Source of the DNA: CAIQQQ01 sp037445025
GTDB taxonomy: Bacteria > Pseudomonadota > Alphaproteobacteria > Acetobacterales > Acetobacteraceae
Reading direction: 5' to 3'
Assembly (NCBI GenBank): GCA_037445025.1
Contig: JBBILI010000023.1
Location: 15,044 to 79,043 of the forward strand
DNA: 64,000 nt
In this document: in pieces, positions 14,512 through 22,956 of the stretch
Layout: each line of letters opens with the position of its first letter
How positions within the stretch are numbered: the stretch's first letter is position 1
Notes under the pieces: generated by a model
Databases searched by the model: none
Told to the model about the DNA's origin: nothing
The model's input: the letters and a program-made list of their open reading frames with translations, nothing else
Program-made: the position numbers and the translations under genes

Positions 14512-16778
14512 TGGCGGGCTGGCGTGGCCGCACGGTGCTCGTCGTCTCGCCGACGCCGACAGCGCCGGTCGATTTCGGCAATCGCCGCTACATCCTCAAC
14601 AGCTTTCGCCACCTGCAGGCGCAGGGCGCCAGGATCGTGTTCGTCTACTACCCCGCGGAGCATGACTGGCGCCGGGCGGTGCCGGTGGCCCAGCTGCAGG
14701 CGATGCAGGCGCAATGGGACGAGTTCTATCTCGCCCCGGTCACCCGCCCGCTGCATGCCGACCCCGTGGGGTCGCATCACGAGGTGGACGAGTGGTGGGA
14801 CGAAGGGCTGGGCGGCCTGCTGCGCTGGATCTTCGCCACCCACCGGATCGACGTCTGCATCGTCAACTACACCTGGCTCAGCCGCGCGCTGACCCTGTGC
14901 CCGCAGGGCGTGCTGAAGGTGCTGGACACGCATGACCGCTTCACCGGGCGCAAGGAGATGCTGGAGTACCACGGCATCCGGCCCGAGTTCTTCTACCTCA
15001 CCGCCGACAGCGAGCGCACGGCGCTGATGCGCGCCGACATCGTCTGGGCGATCAAGGAGGAGGAGGCCCGGCATTTCGCCGCGACGGTGGAACGCAAGGT
15101 GCTGGTGTTCCCGCATTTCGAACGGGCCGAGCTGGCCTATCGCTGCCGGGTGCCGCGCCCGGCGATGCTGCGCTTCGGCTTCTTCGCCGCGAAGAACCAA
15201 ATCAACCACGTCAACTACCGCCGCTTCTTCGAGATGCTGCAGCTGCTGGTGCGGCACTGGCTGCTGCCGGCCCGTTTCATCCTGGCGGGCTCGCTGTGCG
15301 ACATGTTCGGCACCGACGCGTTCCCCTTCATCGAACGGCTGGGACGGGTCGAGACGATCGAGGATTTCTACAGCGCGGTCGATGTCGTCGTCGTGCCGAT
15401 GGCGTTCTCCACCGGGCTCAAGATCAAGATCGGCGAGGCGATGGGCTACGGCAAGGCGCTGATCGCCCATGCCCACGCCTTCGACGGCTATCTCGCCTGC
15501 CATCGCTTCCATGCGCTGGACAGCTACGAGGCGATGGGCCGGGCGATCATCGCGGTGGTCGATGCACCCGAGCTGATCGACGAGATGGAGCCCGCCTCGG
15601 TGCGCGCGGCCCGCGATGCCGAGCGCCGGGCCGATCACTGCGCGGCGGCGACGATCCTGGGCGCCGACCAGCGGCGGCGCTTCGTGCTGCAGGTGCCGGC
15701 CGATCTGCTGGCCCTGCCGCAGGTGGCCGACCATGTCAGCGAAACCTGCCATTACATCGGCTACGTCGCGCAGCCGGCGATCTATGTCACCGGTGACGCC
15801 AGATCCGTGCCGGACCGGGCCTGGCAGCAGATCGCCCCGCATGCGCGGCTGACCGCGGAGCCGTTCGGCGACATGGCCGCCCAGGATGCCATGGCGGATT
15901 GCGACGTCACCTTCCTCGATGCCGAAAGCTTCCGGTCGGACGGCTGCACGATCCTCTACAGTCTGCGCTGCGACGCGGCCTTCGCCGCCTGGCGCGGCCA
16001 TGCCGAGGAGACCTTGCTCCGCCTCGAACACTGGGGCGCGTCGGACCGGATGTTCGAGCATGACGCCACTTCCCTTGCGGCCCTGCTGCAGGAGGACCCG
16101 GACAGCGTCGTGCTGATCGGCACCGAGGGGGCCGAGGCATCGCTGCGCCGTCGCGGCATCGTCTGCCGCCTGGTGCGCATGCCGCTGCTGCACGACGGCA
16201 CGCACAGCAGGCTGCTGCGCGCGCTGCGCGACCGTCCGCGCGGCGGCCTCTGCCTGCTGGCCGCGGACAGCGACGAGGCGCTGCTGCGGCGCGTGGTGGC
16301 GAATCCGGCGTTTCGCGCCCGCTGGTCCGGGCGTCCGCGCCGGCTGGTCGCGCCGGACAGCCTGACGGCACGGCTGCGGGACGACCCATTCTTCGCAGGC
16401 TTCGTCTTCCTGCCCCCCCCTGCCCTGCCCGCCCATCTGCTGCAGCTGCAGACGGTGCCGGACCTTTTCGTCCAGCTCGACTCCGAAGCCGGGACCCATG
16501 CCTGGCTGCGCGAGATCTGCGCCCGCGTGGTGCTGCCCTTTCTGTCTCTGGCCGAACTGCCGTTGGCCGATGGCGCCGCTTCCCAGATCGGCACCTCGGC
16601 AGCCCCCTCAGGCCAGGTGCGGCGGGCGCGCCAGGTGCTGAACGTGCTGTCGGCCCTGCTGTCGCCGGATTTCGTCGCCGTCGAAAAGACCGCACTGGAA
16701 CGAAGCTGGCCGTTCGCCCGCGATTCCGGCTGGGCCTGGCTCTGGCGCCTGGTCAGCCTGCGGATCGATCCCGGCTGA
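14511..16778 (+). CDS. GT4-type glycosyltransferase with large C-terminal extension
   Basis: 755 residues. Residues 1-365 are GT-B/GT4-like: N-terminal LVVSPTPTAPVDFGNRRYI, KVLDTHDRFTGRK in the middle, then VDVVVVPMAFSTGLKIKIGE and AMGYGKALIAHAHAFDGY forming the donor-binding end. The remaining 390 residues (starting near RVLQVPADLLALPQVADHV-like sequence) match nothing I know and carry no clear GT motif. Start ATG 14511 overlaps the previous stop (TGATG). The 3' end overlaps the convergent next gene by 26 bases. The extension may be a second, diverged transferase or a partner-binding domain. Confidence 0.85.
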   Translation: MAGWRGRTVLVVSPTPTAPVDFGNRRYILNSFRHLQAQGARIVFVYYPAEHDWRRAVPVAQLQAMQAQWDEFYLAPVTRPLHADPVGSHHEVDEWWDEGLGGLLRWIFATHRIDVCIVNYTWLSRALTLCPQGVLKVLDTHDRFTGRKEMLEYHGIRPEFFYLTADSERTALMRADIVWAIKEEEARHFAATVERKVLVFPHFERAELAYRCRVPRPAMLRFGFFAAKNQINHVNYRRFFEMLQLLVRHWLLPARFILAGSLCDMFGTDAFPFIERLGRVETIEDFYSAVDVVVVPMAFSTGLKIKIGEAMGYGKALIAHAHAFDGYLACHRFHALDSYEAMGRAIIAVVDAPELIDEMEPASVRAARDAERRADHCAAATILGADQRRRFVLQVPADLLALPQVADHVSETCHYIGYVAQPAIYVTGDARSVPDRAWQQIAPHARLTAEPFGDMAAQDAMADCDVTFLDAESFRSDGCTILYSLRCDAAFAAWRGHAEETLLRLEHWGASDRMFEHDATSLAALLQEDPDSVVLIGTEGAEASLRRRGIVCRLVRMPLLHDGTHSRLLRALRDRPRGGLCLLAADSDEALLRRVVANPAFRARWSGRPRRLVAPDSLTARLRDDPFFAGFVFLPPPALPAHLLQLQTVPDLFVQLDSEAGTHAWLREICARVVLPFLSLAELPLADGAASQIGTSAAPSGQVRRARQVLNVLSALLSPDFVAVEKTALERSWPFARDSGWAWLWRLVSLRIDPG

Positions 16779-19245
16779 GCCTGACCTCCAGCCCACGGTC
16801 GAGCGCGCGGCGCAGCGCGCGCAGCCCGGCCTCACGGGAGAAATCGGCGCGCACCTTGTCCTGCCCCGCCCGCGACAGCCGCGCCCACAGCGCGGGATCG
16901 CGATAGACCCGCAGACAGGACGCGGCGAAGGACCCCGCATCATCGGCGATCAGCGCATCGCGTCCGTCCTCCAGCTCCATCCCCTCGGCGCCCACCGGCG
17001 TCGTCACCACCGGCACGCCATAGGACATGGCCGAGGCGAGCTTACCCTTCACCCCCGCACCCGCCCGCAGCGGGCAGACAAAGACCCGGGCGGCATCGAA
17101 CATCGGGCCGAGATCCTCGATCATGCCGGTGACGATCACGCGCGGCCCGGCCAGCGTCAGGATCTCGGGGCCGGGATGGGCGCCTGCGACGATGAGCCGC
17201 AGCGCCGGCATCTCGGCATGCAGCAGCGGCAGGATGTCGCGCACGAACCACAGCACGGCATCCACATTGGGGGTGTGGCGATAGCCGCCGAGGAAGCAGA
17301 GGTCGCGCCGCGCCGCGAACGGCACCGACGTGCCATGGAACGGGGTGATGAACGGCATCACCAACGCAGGGGCGCCAGGCGCCAGCCGGGCGATCTCGGC
17401 CAGTTCGAAGCTCGACGGCGTCAGCGTGCAGTCGGTCTGTTCGACAAGCGCGATCTCGCGCGCCTGCATCGCCGCGGCCGCGCGCAGCCCGGCGGCGTCG
17501 CCGGCCACCTCCGCCTCGCGGCGCATGCGCAGGAAATGCAGGTCCATGTTGTTGAACAGCAGCGTGGCCTGCGGCGCATGCGCCCGGACGGAAGGCAGCA
17601 CCGCCTCGAGCACGCCCACGCGAAACACCAGCACCACGTCGAACAAGGCCCCGTACTGGCGCAGGATCGTCTCCACGCCGATGGCAAACGGGGCCACCAG
17701 GCATTCCACGCCGAGCGCGTGCAGCTCGCCGGTGGGGCCGGGCTGGAACAGCGCATTGTCCTGCGGAATGAAATACGTCTTGAAGCCCAGCAGCTGCAGC
17801 AGCTCGAAATGCATCACCGTGGTGACGGATCCGGCATCCTGCCGCGGCGTGGGCGTGGTCGCGTCGATCACCAGGGCGCGGCGATGGACGAAGCGGTCGC
17901 GTTCGAAATACACCGCCTCGCCGTTGCGCCGATGCGAAGCAAGCCGCGCCTGCCAGCGCACCGCGAGCTTGCGGGTGTTGACCGGCTGATACACCTTCAC
18001 CCCGCTGGTGACGTCCCGGCCCGAGGTGACGCCTTCATAATGGATCACCCGCGCCTGCGGTTCGAACCACACCTGCCATCCGGCCTCGCTGACCCGCAGC
18101 GCGAGATCGGCGTCCTCGGCGTAGGCGGGGGCGTAATGCAGGTCGAGCCCGTCCATCGCATCCCACACCGCGCGCGGCAGAGCGATGCTGGCGCCCGAGA
18201 GAAAATCCACCTGCCGTGCGTGACAGTACTGCGGCCGATTCGGTTCGTCGCCACGGCCGTAGTTCCAGGCCGAGCCGTCGCGCCAGATGATGCCGCCGGC
18301 CTCCTGCAGCGATCCGTCCGGGTTGAACAGCTTGGCGCCGACCAGACCCGCTTCCGGATGACGCGCAAAGCGGTCCACCAGGGCATCGAGCCAGCCTTCG
18401 ACCACGCGGGTGTCGTTGTTGAGCAGAACGATCACCCGCCCCCGCGCCCGCGTCACACCGTCGTTGCAGCTCTGGATGAAGCCCTTGTTGTCCGGCTGGT
18501 GCAGCAGGGTCAGATGCGGCAACCCGGCCAGCACCCGGGCGGTCTCGTCGGGCGACAGGTCATCGACCACGATGAGCTCGACGGTGGCCCGCGTCGCATG
18601 GCGATACAGGCTGTCGAGACAGTTCAAGGTGTGGCCGAGCTGGCCATGCACCGGAATAACGATGGAGACATCGGGCACGGCGCCGCGGGCGGCGAAGCGC
18701 ATCGCCGGGTGATCGGCGGGCAGGCTGGCCCGGGCGCCGGCGAAATCGGGCGCCGCGGTGGCAAGCCGCCAGCGTTCGAGAAAGGCTGCCCCCCGGGCGA
18801 TCTCCGGAATCACGCTGTCATCGGCGCGCAGATCGTACGGATCGGTGAAGGGCAGCGCGTCCGGCTCCTGCTGGCGCGGCCAGGGATGCGGTTCGGCCGA
18901 CGTATCGAACACCGCGGCCGCGACCCGGGGCGGCGGCGGCGCCTGCAAGGCCGCGAACAGCCTGTCCTCCAGCGCCAGCAGCCGGTTCACCAGGCTTGCG
19001 CCCGACCCGGCCGCGCGCGGCCGCGCCACCGGGGCCGGCCGCTCTGCATCATGGGCATGGCTGTCATCGCGCCGCATCAGCCGTTCGACCAAAGCGACAG
19101 CCTGCGCCCGCAAGACCATCGCCTCATCGCGGGCCGTCTGCTGCGCCGGTTCCGGGGGCAACGGCTTGCGGGGCGTCCGCACCGCCCTGCGCTGCGCCGC
19201 TGCCCCCGGGGACTGGCTGTCGGTCGCCTTCGCCATATCCCTCAT
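16753..19245 (-). CDS. Bifunctional GT2-GT4 glycosyltransferase
   Basis: 830 residues from ATG 19245 (AAGGG seven bases upstream); an ATG three codons in is possible. After a low-complexity N-terminus, residues about 185-430 are a GT2 domain (VSIVIPVHGQLGHTLNCLDS, metal site VLLNNDTRVVEGW, acceptor site YAEDADLALRVSEAG). Residues about 485-820 are a GT4 domain (CFLGGYRHTPNVDAVLWF near 650, GAGVKGKLASAMSYGVPVV near 730). Such two-domain enzymes typically add consecutive sugars in O-antigen, capsule or glycoprotein assembly. It is transcribed opposite to its neighbours, with a 26-bp tail-to-tail overlap with the preceding gene. Confidence 0.9.
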   Translation of the reverse strand: MRDMAKATDSQSPGAAAQRRAVRTPRKPLPPEPAQQTARDEAMVLRAQAVALVERLMRRDDSHAHDAERPAPVARPRAAGSGASLVNRLLALEDRLFAALQAPPPPRVAAAVFDTSAEPHPWPRQQEPDALPFTDPYDLRADDSVIPEIARGAAFLERWRLATAAPDFAGARASLPADHPAMRFAARGAVPDVSIVIPVHGQLGHTLNCLDSLYRHATRATVELIVVDDLSPDETARVLAGLPHLTLLHQPDNKGFIQSCNDGVTRARGRVIVLLNNDTRVVEGWLDALVDRFARHPEAGLVGAKLFNPDGSLQEAGGIIWRDGSAWNYGRGDEPNRPQYCHARQVDFLSGASIALPRAVWDAMDGLDLHYAPAYAEDADLALRVSEAGWQVWFEPQARVIHYEGVTSGRDVTSGVKVYQPVNTRKLAVRWQARLASHRRNGEAVYFERDRFVHRRALVIDATTPTPRQDAGSVTTVMHFELLQLLGFKTYFIPQDNALFQPGPTGELHALGVECLVAPFAIGVETILRQYGALFDVVLVFRVGVLEAVLPSVRAHAPQATLLFNNMDLHFLRMRREAEVAGDAAGLRAAAAMQAREIALVEQTDCTLTPSSFELAEIARLAPGAPALVMPFITPFHGTSVPFAARRDLCFLGGYRHTPNVDAVLWFVRDILPLLHAEMPALRLIVAGAHPGPEILTLAGPRVIVTGMIEDLGPMFDAARVFVCPLRAGAGVKGKLASAMSYGVPVVTTPVGAEGMELEDGRDALIADDAGSFAASCLRVYRDPALWARLSRAGQDKVRADFSREAGLRALRRALDRGLEVRLSRDRSAG

Positions 19246-19440
19246 CCCGCTGCCCTTGGCGCCATCGCCGCACCGCTCCCATGCCACAGGCGCAGACCAA
19301 ACATCGATCCACGCACATGCTTCGTACCGTGAAAAGGCGCGACGGTCTTTGCCTTTCCCGAAGCCTGGCGCAAACTTCGCCGCCACCAGACAGCAACCTG
19401 CGCAGACTGCGATGCTGCCACAGACACGTCAGGACAATGG

Positions 19441-20070
19441 ATGCCGAATGCTATCGTTCCCGCCAGGACACTGCCAGAACATCTTCTGGCCCGCTCACGG
19501 GTTCTGCCGAACCGGGAAGCGGTTATTCCACGGCTGTCCCGACATATTCGATTCTGCGAGGTCGGTGTGGCACTGGGTGACTTCAGCGCCCAGGTGATGC
19601 AGGGCGGCGCGATCGACCGTTTCATCGCCGTGGATCTGTTCACCCTGCACCAATACCCTGAAATGTGGGGCGGCCGCATCGGCCAGGAACTCAACGGGCG
19701 CAGCCACGCCGATTATTTCCGCGACCGGTTTGCCAAAGAGATCGCGATGGAGCGTCTCGAACTGCTGGAAGGCAACAGCACCGACATGCTGGAACTGTTG
19801 CCGGATGGCTCGGTCGACGTGTTCTATGTCGACGCGCATCACTCCTATGACGCCGTCAGCGCCGAGCTGGCGATCATCCATCGCAAGATCGCACCGGGCG
19901 GTTGGATCTGGCTCAACGACTACATCATGCATGACTACATGACCGACACGCAGTACGGCGTGGTGCAGGCCACCAACAATTTCATGATCGAGCAGAACTG
20001 GGAGATGTTATACCTGTGCCTGCAGGCCGGCATGTACTGCGATGTGGTGATCCGCAAATTCGTCGGCTAG
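19441..20070 (+). CDS. Class I SAM-dependent methyltransferase
   Basis: 209 residues, Rossmann-type. The SAM-binding segment FCEVGVALGDFSAQV is at residues 38-52, followed by the acidic AVDLFTLHQYPEMWG and the FYVDAHHSYDAVSAELAI segment typical of the Methyltransf_24 type. It ends DVVIRKFVG. In this setting it probably methylates a sugar or a glycan end; another small molecule cannot be excluded. ATG 19441 has weak AGGACA upstream. It converges on the next gene with 28 bases between ends. Confidence 0.85.
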   Translation: MPNAIVPARTLPEHLLARSRVLPNREAVIPRLSRHIRFCEVGVALGDFSAQVMQGGAIDRFIAVDLFTLHQYPEMWGGRIGQELNGRSHADYFRDRFAKEIAMERLELLEGNSTDMLELLPDGSVDVFYVDAHHSYDAVSAELAIIHRKIAPGGWIWLNDYIMHDYMTDTQYGVVQATNNFMIEQNWEMLYLCLQAGMYCDVVIRKFVG

Positions 20071-20098
20071 CCGGCCCGCCGCCAAAGGCCGCCCGCGC

Positions 20099-21412
20099 TC
20101 ACAGCAGCCCGGCGACGCCAATCGCCTCCCAGTACGACATGCCACCAGCCATGTGCGCCGCGATCTCCGGCAGCGCCGAGATATGGGTGATCTTGTAGGC
20201 CTCGCTGGTGTCGAACACGTTGGGAAGCTCGGAATAGATCTGCCCGAACCGCGGCGCGGGATCGCGCTGCGCCGTGACGATGCGTCGCCCGACCTCCAGG
20301 CCGACCTGGTCGATCCACCAGTTGTTGCCGCGATCATCCCAGAAATACTCGATGCAGTCCGCCGTGCTGTCGAGAAACGCCATCGAGTCCTCCGCCGCGG
20401 GAAACAGGATCCACCCGGCCGAGAAGCGCCGCCAGGGCAGATAGCCGTTCCACGGCCCGTCGGACAGCAGCCCCAGAATCCGTGTCTCGGCCAGCATCAG
20501 CGGCAGATGCGCCGCGCGGAACTGCTCCACATCCGGGATGAACGCGTCGGCATCCACCGTCAGCAGCGGGCAGCCGAAACGCCGCAGCGCTGAGCCCCCC
20601 TTGAGGAAGCGCGCCGAGGCGAAATAGGCGTTGCCGTGGCGAACCTCCGTCTCAACGCTGACGGCCAGATGCAGCCCCATCGCACGCGCCTCCGCCATCC
20701 ACGACTCGATCAACGCGAGGTCGGGCTCCTGGCGGAACATGGCATGCAGATGCAGCCCAACGCCCTCCGGCGCCAGCCGGGCGACGCTCTGGATCCAGTC
20801 ACGCGCGAAGGCCATGCCATAGAGCCGGTCGAAACAGGTGCTGATCACCAGACGCTGCGACACGCTGAATTCGCAGACCCAGCGCGCCTCGCGGCCAAGC
20901 CGGGGCATGCTGCGCAGCGCCGCCAGCGCCGCCTCGGTCGGATAGGTCCTGGCGAACGCGGCACCGCCGCCAAGGTCACAGCGCACGATCCGGTAGAAAT
21001 CCGGATAGGTGGCGGCCAGGGCAAACTGGCGAAACGCCGTCTCGACATCGTCGGCGACGAAGGCGCGCAGGCCGGACACGATCAGCCAGTAATAATTGTC
21101 CCGGCAGTTCACCGCCTGCGGCCGCGCGAGGCACCGATCAAGAGCTGCGAGCAGCGCCGGACGCGGCCGGAACGGTGTGCCGTCCGTGGGGGGCTCCCAG
21201 AGATCGTAATCGTGCAGATAGCCGCGCGCCTCATAGGCGAAGGCATGGGGCAGGCAGTGCGGGTTGGGGGGATCCAGCACCAGGGCGGCGCAGTCCTGCC
21301 GGAACGCCGCCAGCTCGCCGGCGGCGGCGGCGGCGTGGAAGCTGCTGAGGAACAGCGTGTTGACGTCTGCGAAACCGGTGGTGGCCGCGGCGTCCTGGAG
21401 CAGCCTCGTCAT
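20099..21412 (-). CDS. Hypothetical protein of the glycan island (437 aa)
   Basis: 437 residues from ATG 21412 (GTG 21424 is an alternative just after AGAGAG). The N-half is helical with a TPR-like feel (FLSSFHAAAAAGELAAFRQD). The C-half has a possible metal-site strand LLTVDADAFIPDVEQF, reminiscent of GT-A enzymes, and many aromatic residues (YFWDDRGNNWWIDQVGL). No signal peptide. I do not recognise the family; an enzyme acting on sugars is a guess from context and the DAD motif. It precedes the acetyltransferase's 3' end with about 70 bases between. Confidence 0.72.
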   Translation of the reverse strand: MTRLLQDAAATTGFADVNTLFLSSFHAAAAAGELAAFRQDCAALVLDPPNPHCLPHAFAYEARGYLHDYDLWEPPTDGTPFRPRPALLAALDRCLARPQAVNCRDNYYWLIVSGLRAFVADDVETAFRQFALAATYPDFYRIVRCDLGGGAAFARTYPTEAALAALRSMPRLGREARWVCEFSVSQRLVISTCFDRLYGMAFARDWIQSVARLAPEGVGLHLHAMFRQEPDLALIESWMAEARAMGLHLAVSVETEVRHGNAYFASARFLKGGSALRRFGCPLLTVDADAFIPDVEQFRAAHLPLMLAETRILGLLSDGPWNGYLPWRRFSAGWILFPAAEDSMAFLDSTADCIEYFWDDRGNNWWIDQVGLEVGRRIVTAQRDPAPRFGQIYSELPNVFDTSEAYKITHISALPEIAAHMAGGMSYWEAIGVAGLL

Positions 21413-21493
21413 GTCGGCGATCACTCTCTCTGAAGGGCGGCTCCGGCATGGCCGGGTCCGCCTTGGATGGTCAGGCAGCGCCGCACCGCCCGG

Positions 21494-22249
21494 TCACGCC
21501 GGCGGCGCGGCCGCTGACAGCTCGGCGAAGAAGGCGCCGAGCCGCAGCCTCGTCACCTCATAGGGCAGCAGCGTTCCCGCCGCTTCGTGATCCTCGATCC
21601 AGTCCAGCGCCTGTTCCGGCTGGGTCATGTCCACCGCGGTCAGATCCGCGAACGAATAGCGCCACCATTTCACCCGCAGCAGCCGCTCCACCAGCGCGTC
21701 GGGGAAGCGTGTGCGGATGATGCGCGCGGGGTTGCCGGCCACCACGGCATAGGGCGGCACATCCTTGGTCACCACGGCATGCGCCCCCACCACGGCCCCG
21801 TCGGCGATGGTGACACCGGACTTGAGGTAGACATTCTGCCCGATCCAGACATCGTTGCCGATCGTGATATCGGTCCGCCGCTCCGGCATGGCGCAGAGCG
21901 GGCGATCCACGACCCCCCGCCTGCTCGCGTATTCATAGCTGGCCCAATGATCGTAGGTGATGTTGGAGGTCGAAAGCCAGGTCGTGACATGTTCGATCTG
22001 GCCGAAATGCAGGCCGGAGCCAATCGAGCAATAGCGCCCGACAGCGAGGTTGCGGCCATAGAACGCGCTGTTCGAATACGAAAACGCACCCAGTTCGAGC
22101 CGGCTGTCATGCCCGGACTCGACATTGAAGGTGAACGGCGGCTCGATCGTGGTGTCGTCATGATACGAGAACAGGCCGTTGCGACAGGTGGAAACCAGCC
22201 GCTCCAGCAGCTTCATGCGCACATGATCGTCGATCTGGAACAGTGCCAT
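21494..22249 (-). CDS. CatB-like hexapeptide-repeat acetyltransferase
   Basis: 251 residues. The middle is a left-handed beta-helix with hexapeptide turns (GRYCSIGSGLHFG, DITIGNDVWIGQNVYLKSG, VTIADGAVVGAHAVVTKDV) followed by the PYAVVAGNPARIIRTRF signature of xenobiotic/CatB-type transferases. It should O- or N-acetylate a sugar using acetyl-CoA, probably decorating the glycan made here. ATG 22249 has an excellent GGAGGATCTC ribosome site. It is the first gene of a minus-strand pair and diverges from the surface-protein gene across a long AT-richer gap. Confidence 0.88.
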   Translation of the reverse strand: MALFQIDDHVRMKLLERLVSTCRNGLFSYHDDTTIEPPFTFNVESGHDSRLELGAFSYSNSAFYGRNLAVGRYCSIGSGLHFGQIEHVTTWLSTSNITYDHWASYEYASRRGVVDRPLCAMPERRTDITIGNDVWIGQNVYLKSGVTIADGAVVGAHAVVTKDVPPYAVVAGNPARIIRTRFPDALVERLLRVKWWRYSFADLTAVDMTQPEQALDWIEDHEAAGTLLPYEVTRLRLGAFFAELSAAAPPA

Positions 22250-22956
22250 GAGATCCTCCGCGCCACGCCGGCTGCGATAGATTGCCGGCGCGGGCTAATT
22301 GGCAGTGTCAACCGGCACAACGCAAGCAGGCAGCGCTGCGTCGCGATGGCCCACGCGACCGGTCCGGCTCCAGATCGGTGCACGTGCCATCCGCAGACAG
22401 ATGTCGCGTCAGGATGGGGCGCCGACGGTGCTCCACCTCCAAAACGCTGCAGATGGGATAGCCCCACCCTCCGAATTCACAGGCCGGACCTGCGGGAGCG
22501 GAATATTAAGGATCCGCGGTTCAGCCTGTCAATCATCTCCATAATTTTATGCAACTGTGAACAACGATAAACCGTTCCCCCTTCATGCGTCGCCTTGGCT
22601 GCCGATGGTCGGGATCAATTCGCTGGAAATTCGGCGGCGCACCCACCGGCAAACCGTAATAATATCTCTGGTAACTATATCGCCCTCTGACCGGAAAATC
22701 GCTCAGCCAAATCGGATAACTCTCTGTAAATTATGCTGATTCAGTGTCGTCACCGGTGCGCGGTGCCGTTACGGTACCGTCATCGCCACCGTGAACTCAC
22801 GGTCTTGTTACCACCCCCACCCCATGTCTCTTCGCAGATGCGGAAATCTTCCATTGCATCAGGGCCAGAGATATGTTAGCTCAGAATTACATGCACAGAG
22901 CACAGACCGGTCCCACGATCGGAGCACTCTCTGTCCTAATTTAAGAGAATGACAAC
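22250..22956. other. Long non-coding leader of the surface-protein gene
   Basis: 707 bases with no credible gene. It is visibly richer in A/T than its surroundings, mostly at 22500-22740, and separates two divergent genes. The immediate upstream of the surface-protein ATG has AAGAGA nine bases away. A strong promoter and a long 5' untranslated leader are plausible. Confidence 0.6.

Noticed and set aside
14430..19332. Long frames antisense to the glycosyltransferases (for example 14430-16499 minus and 17176-19332 plus)
   Set aside because: Same composition artefact; no recognisable domain and both real strands are assigned.
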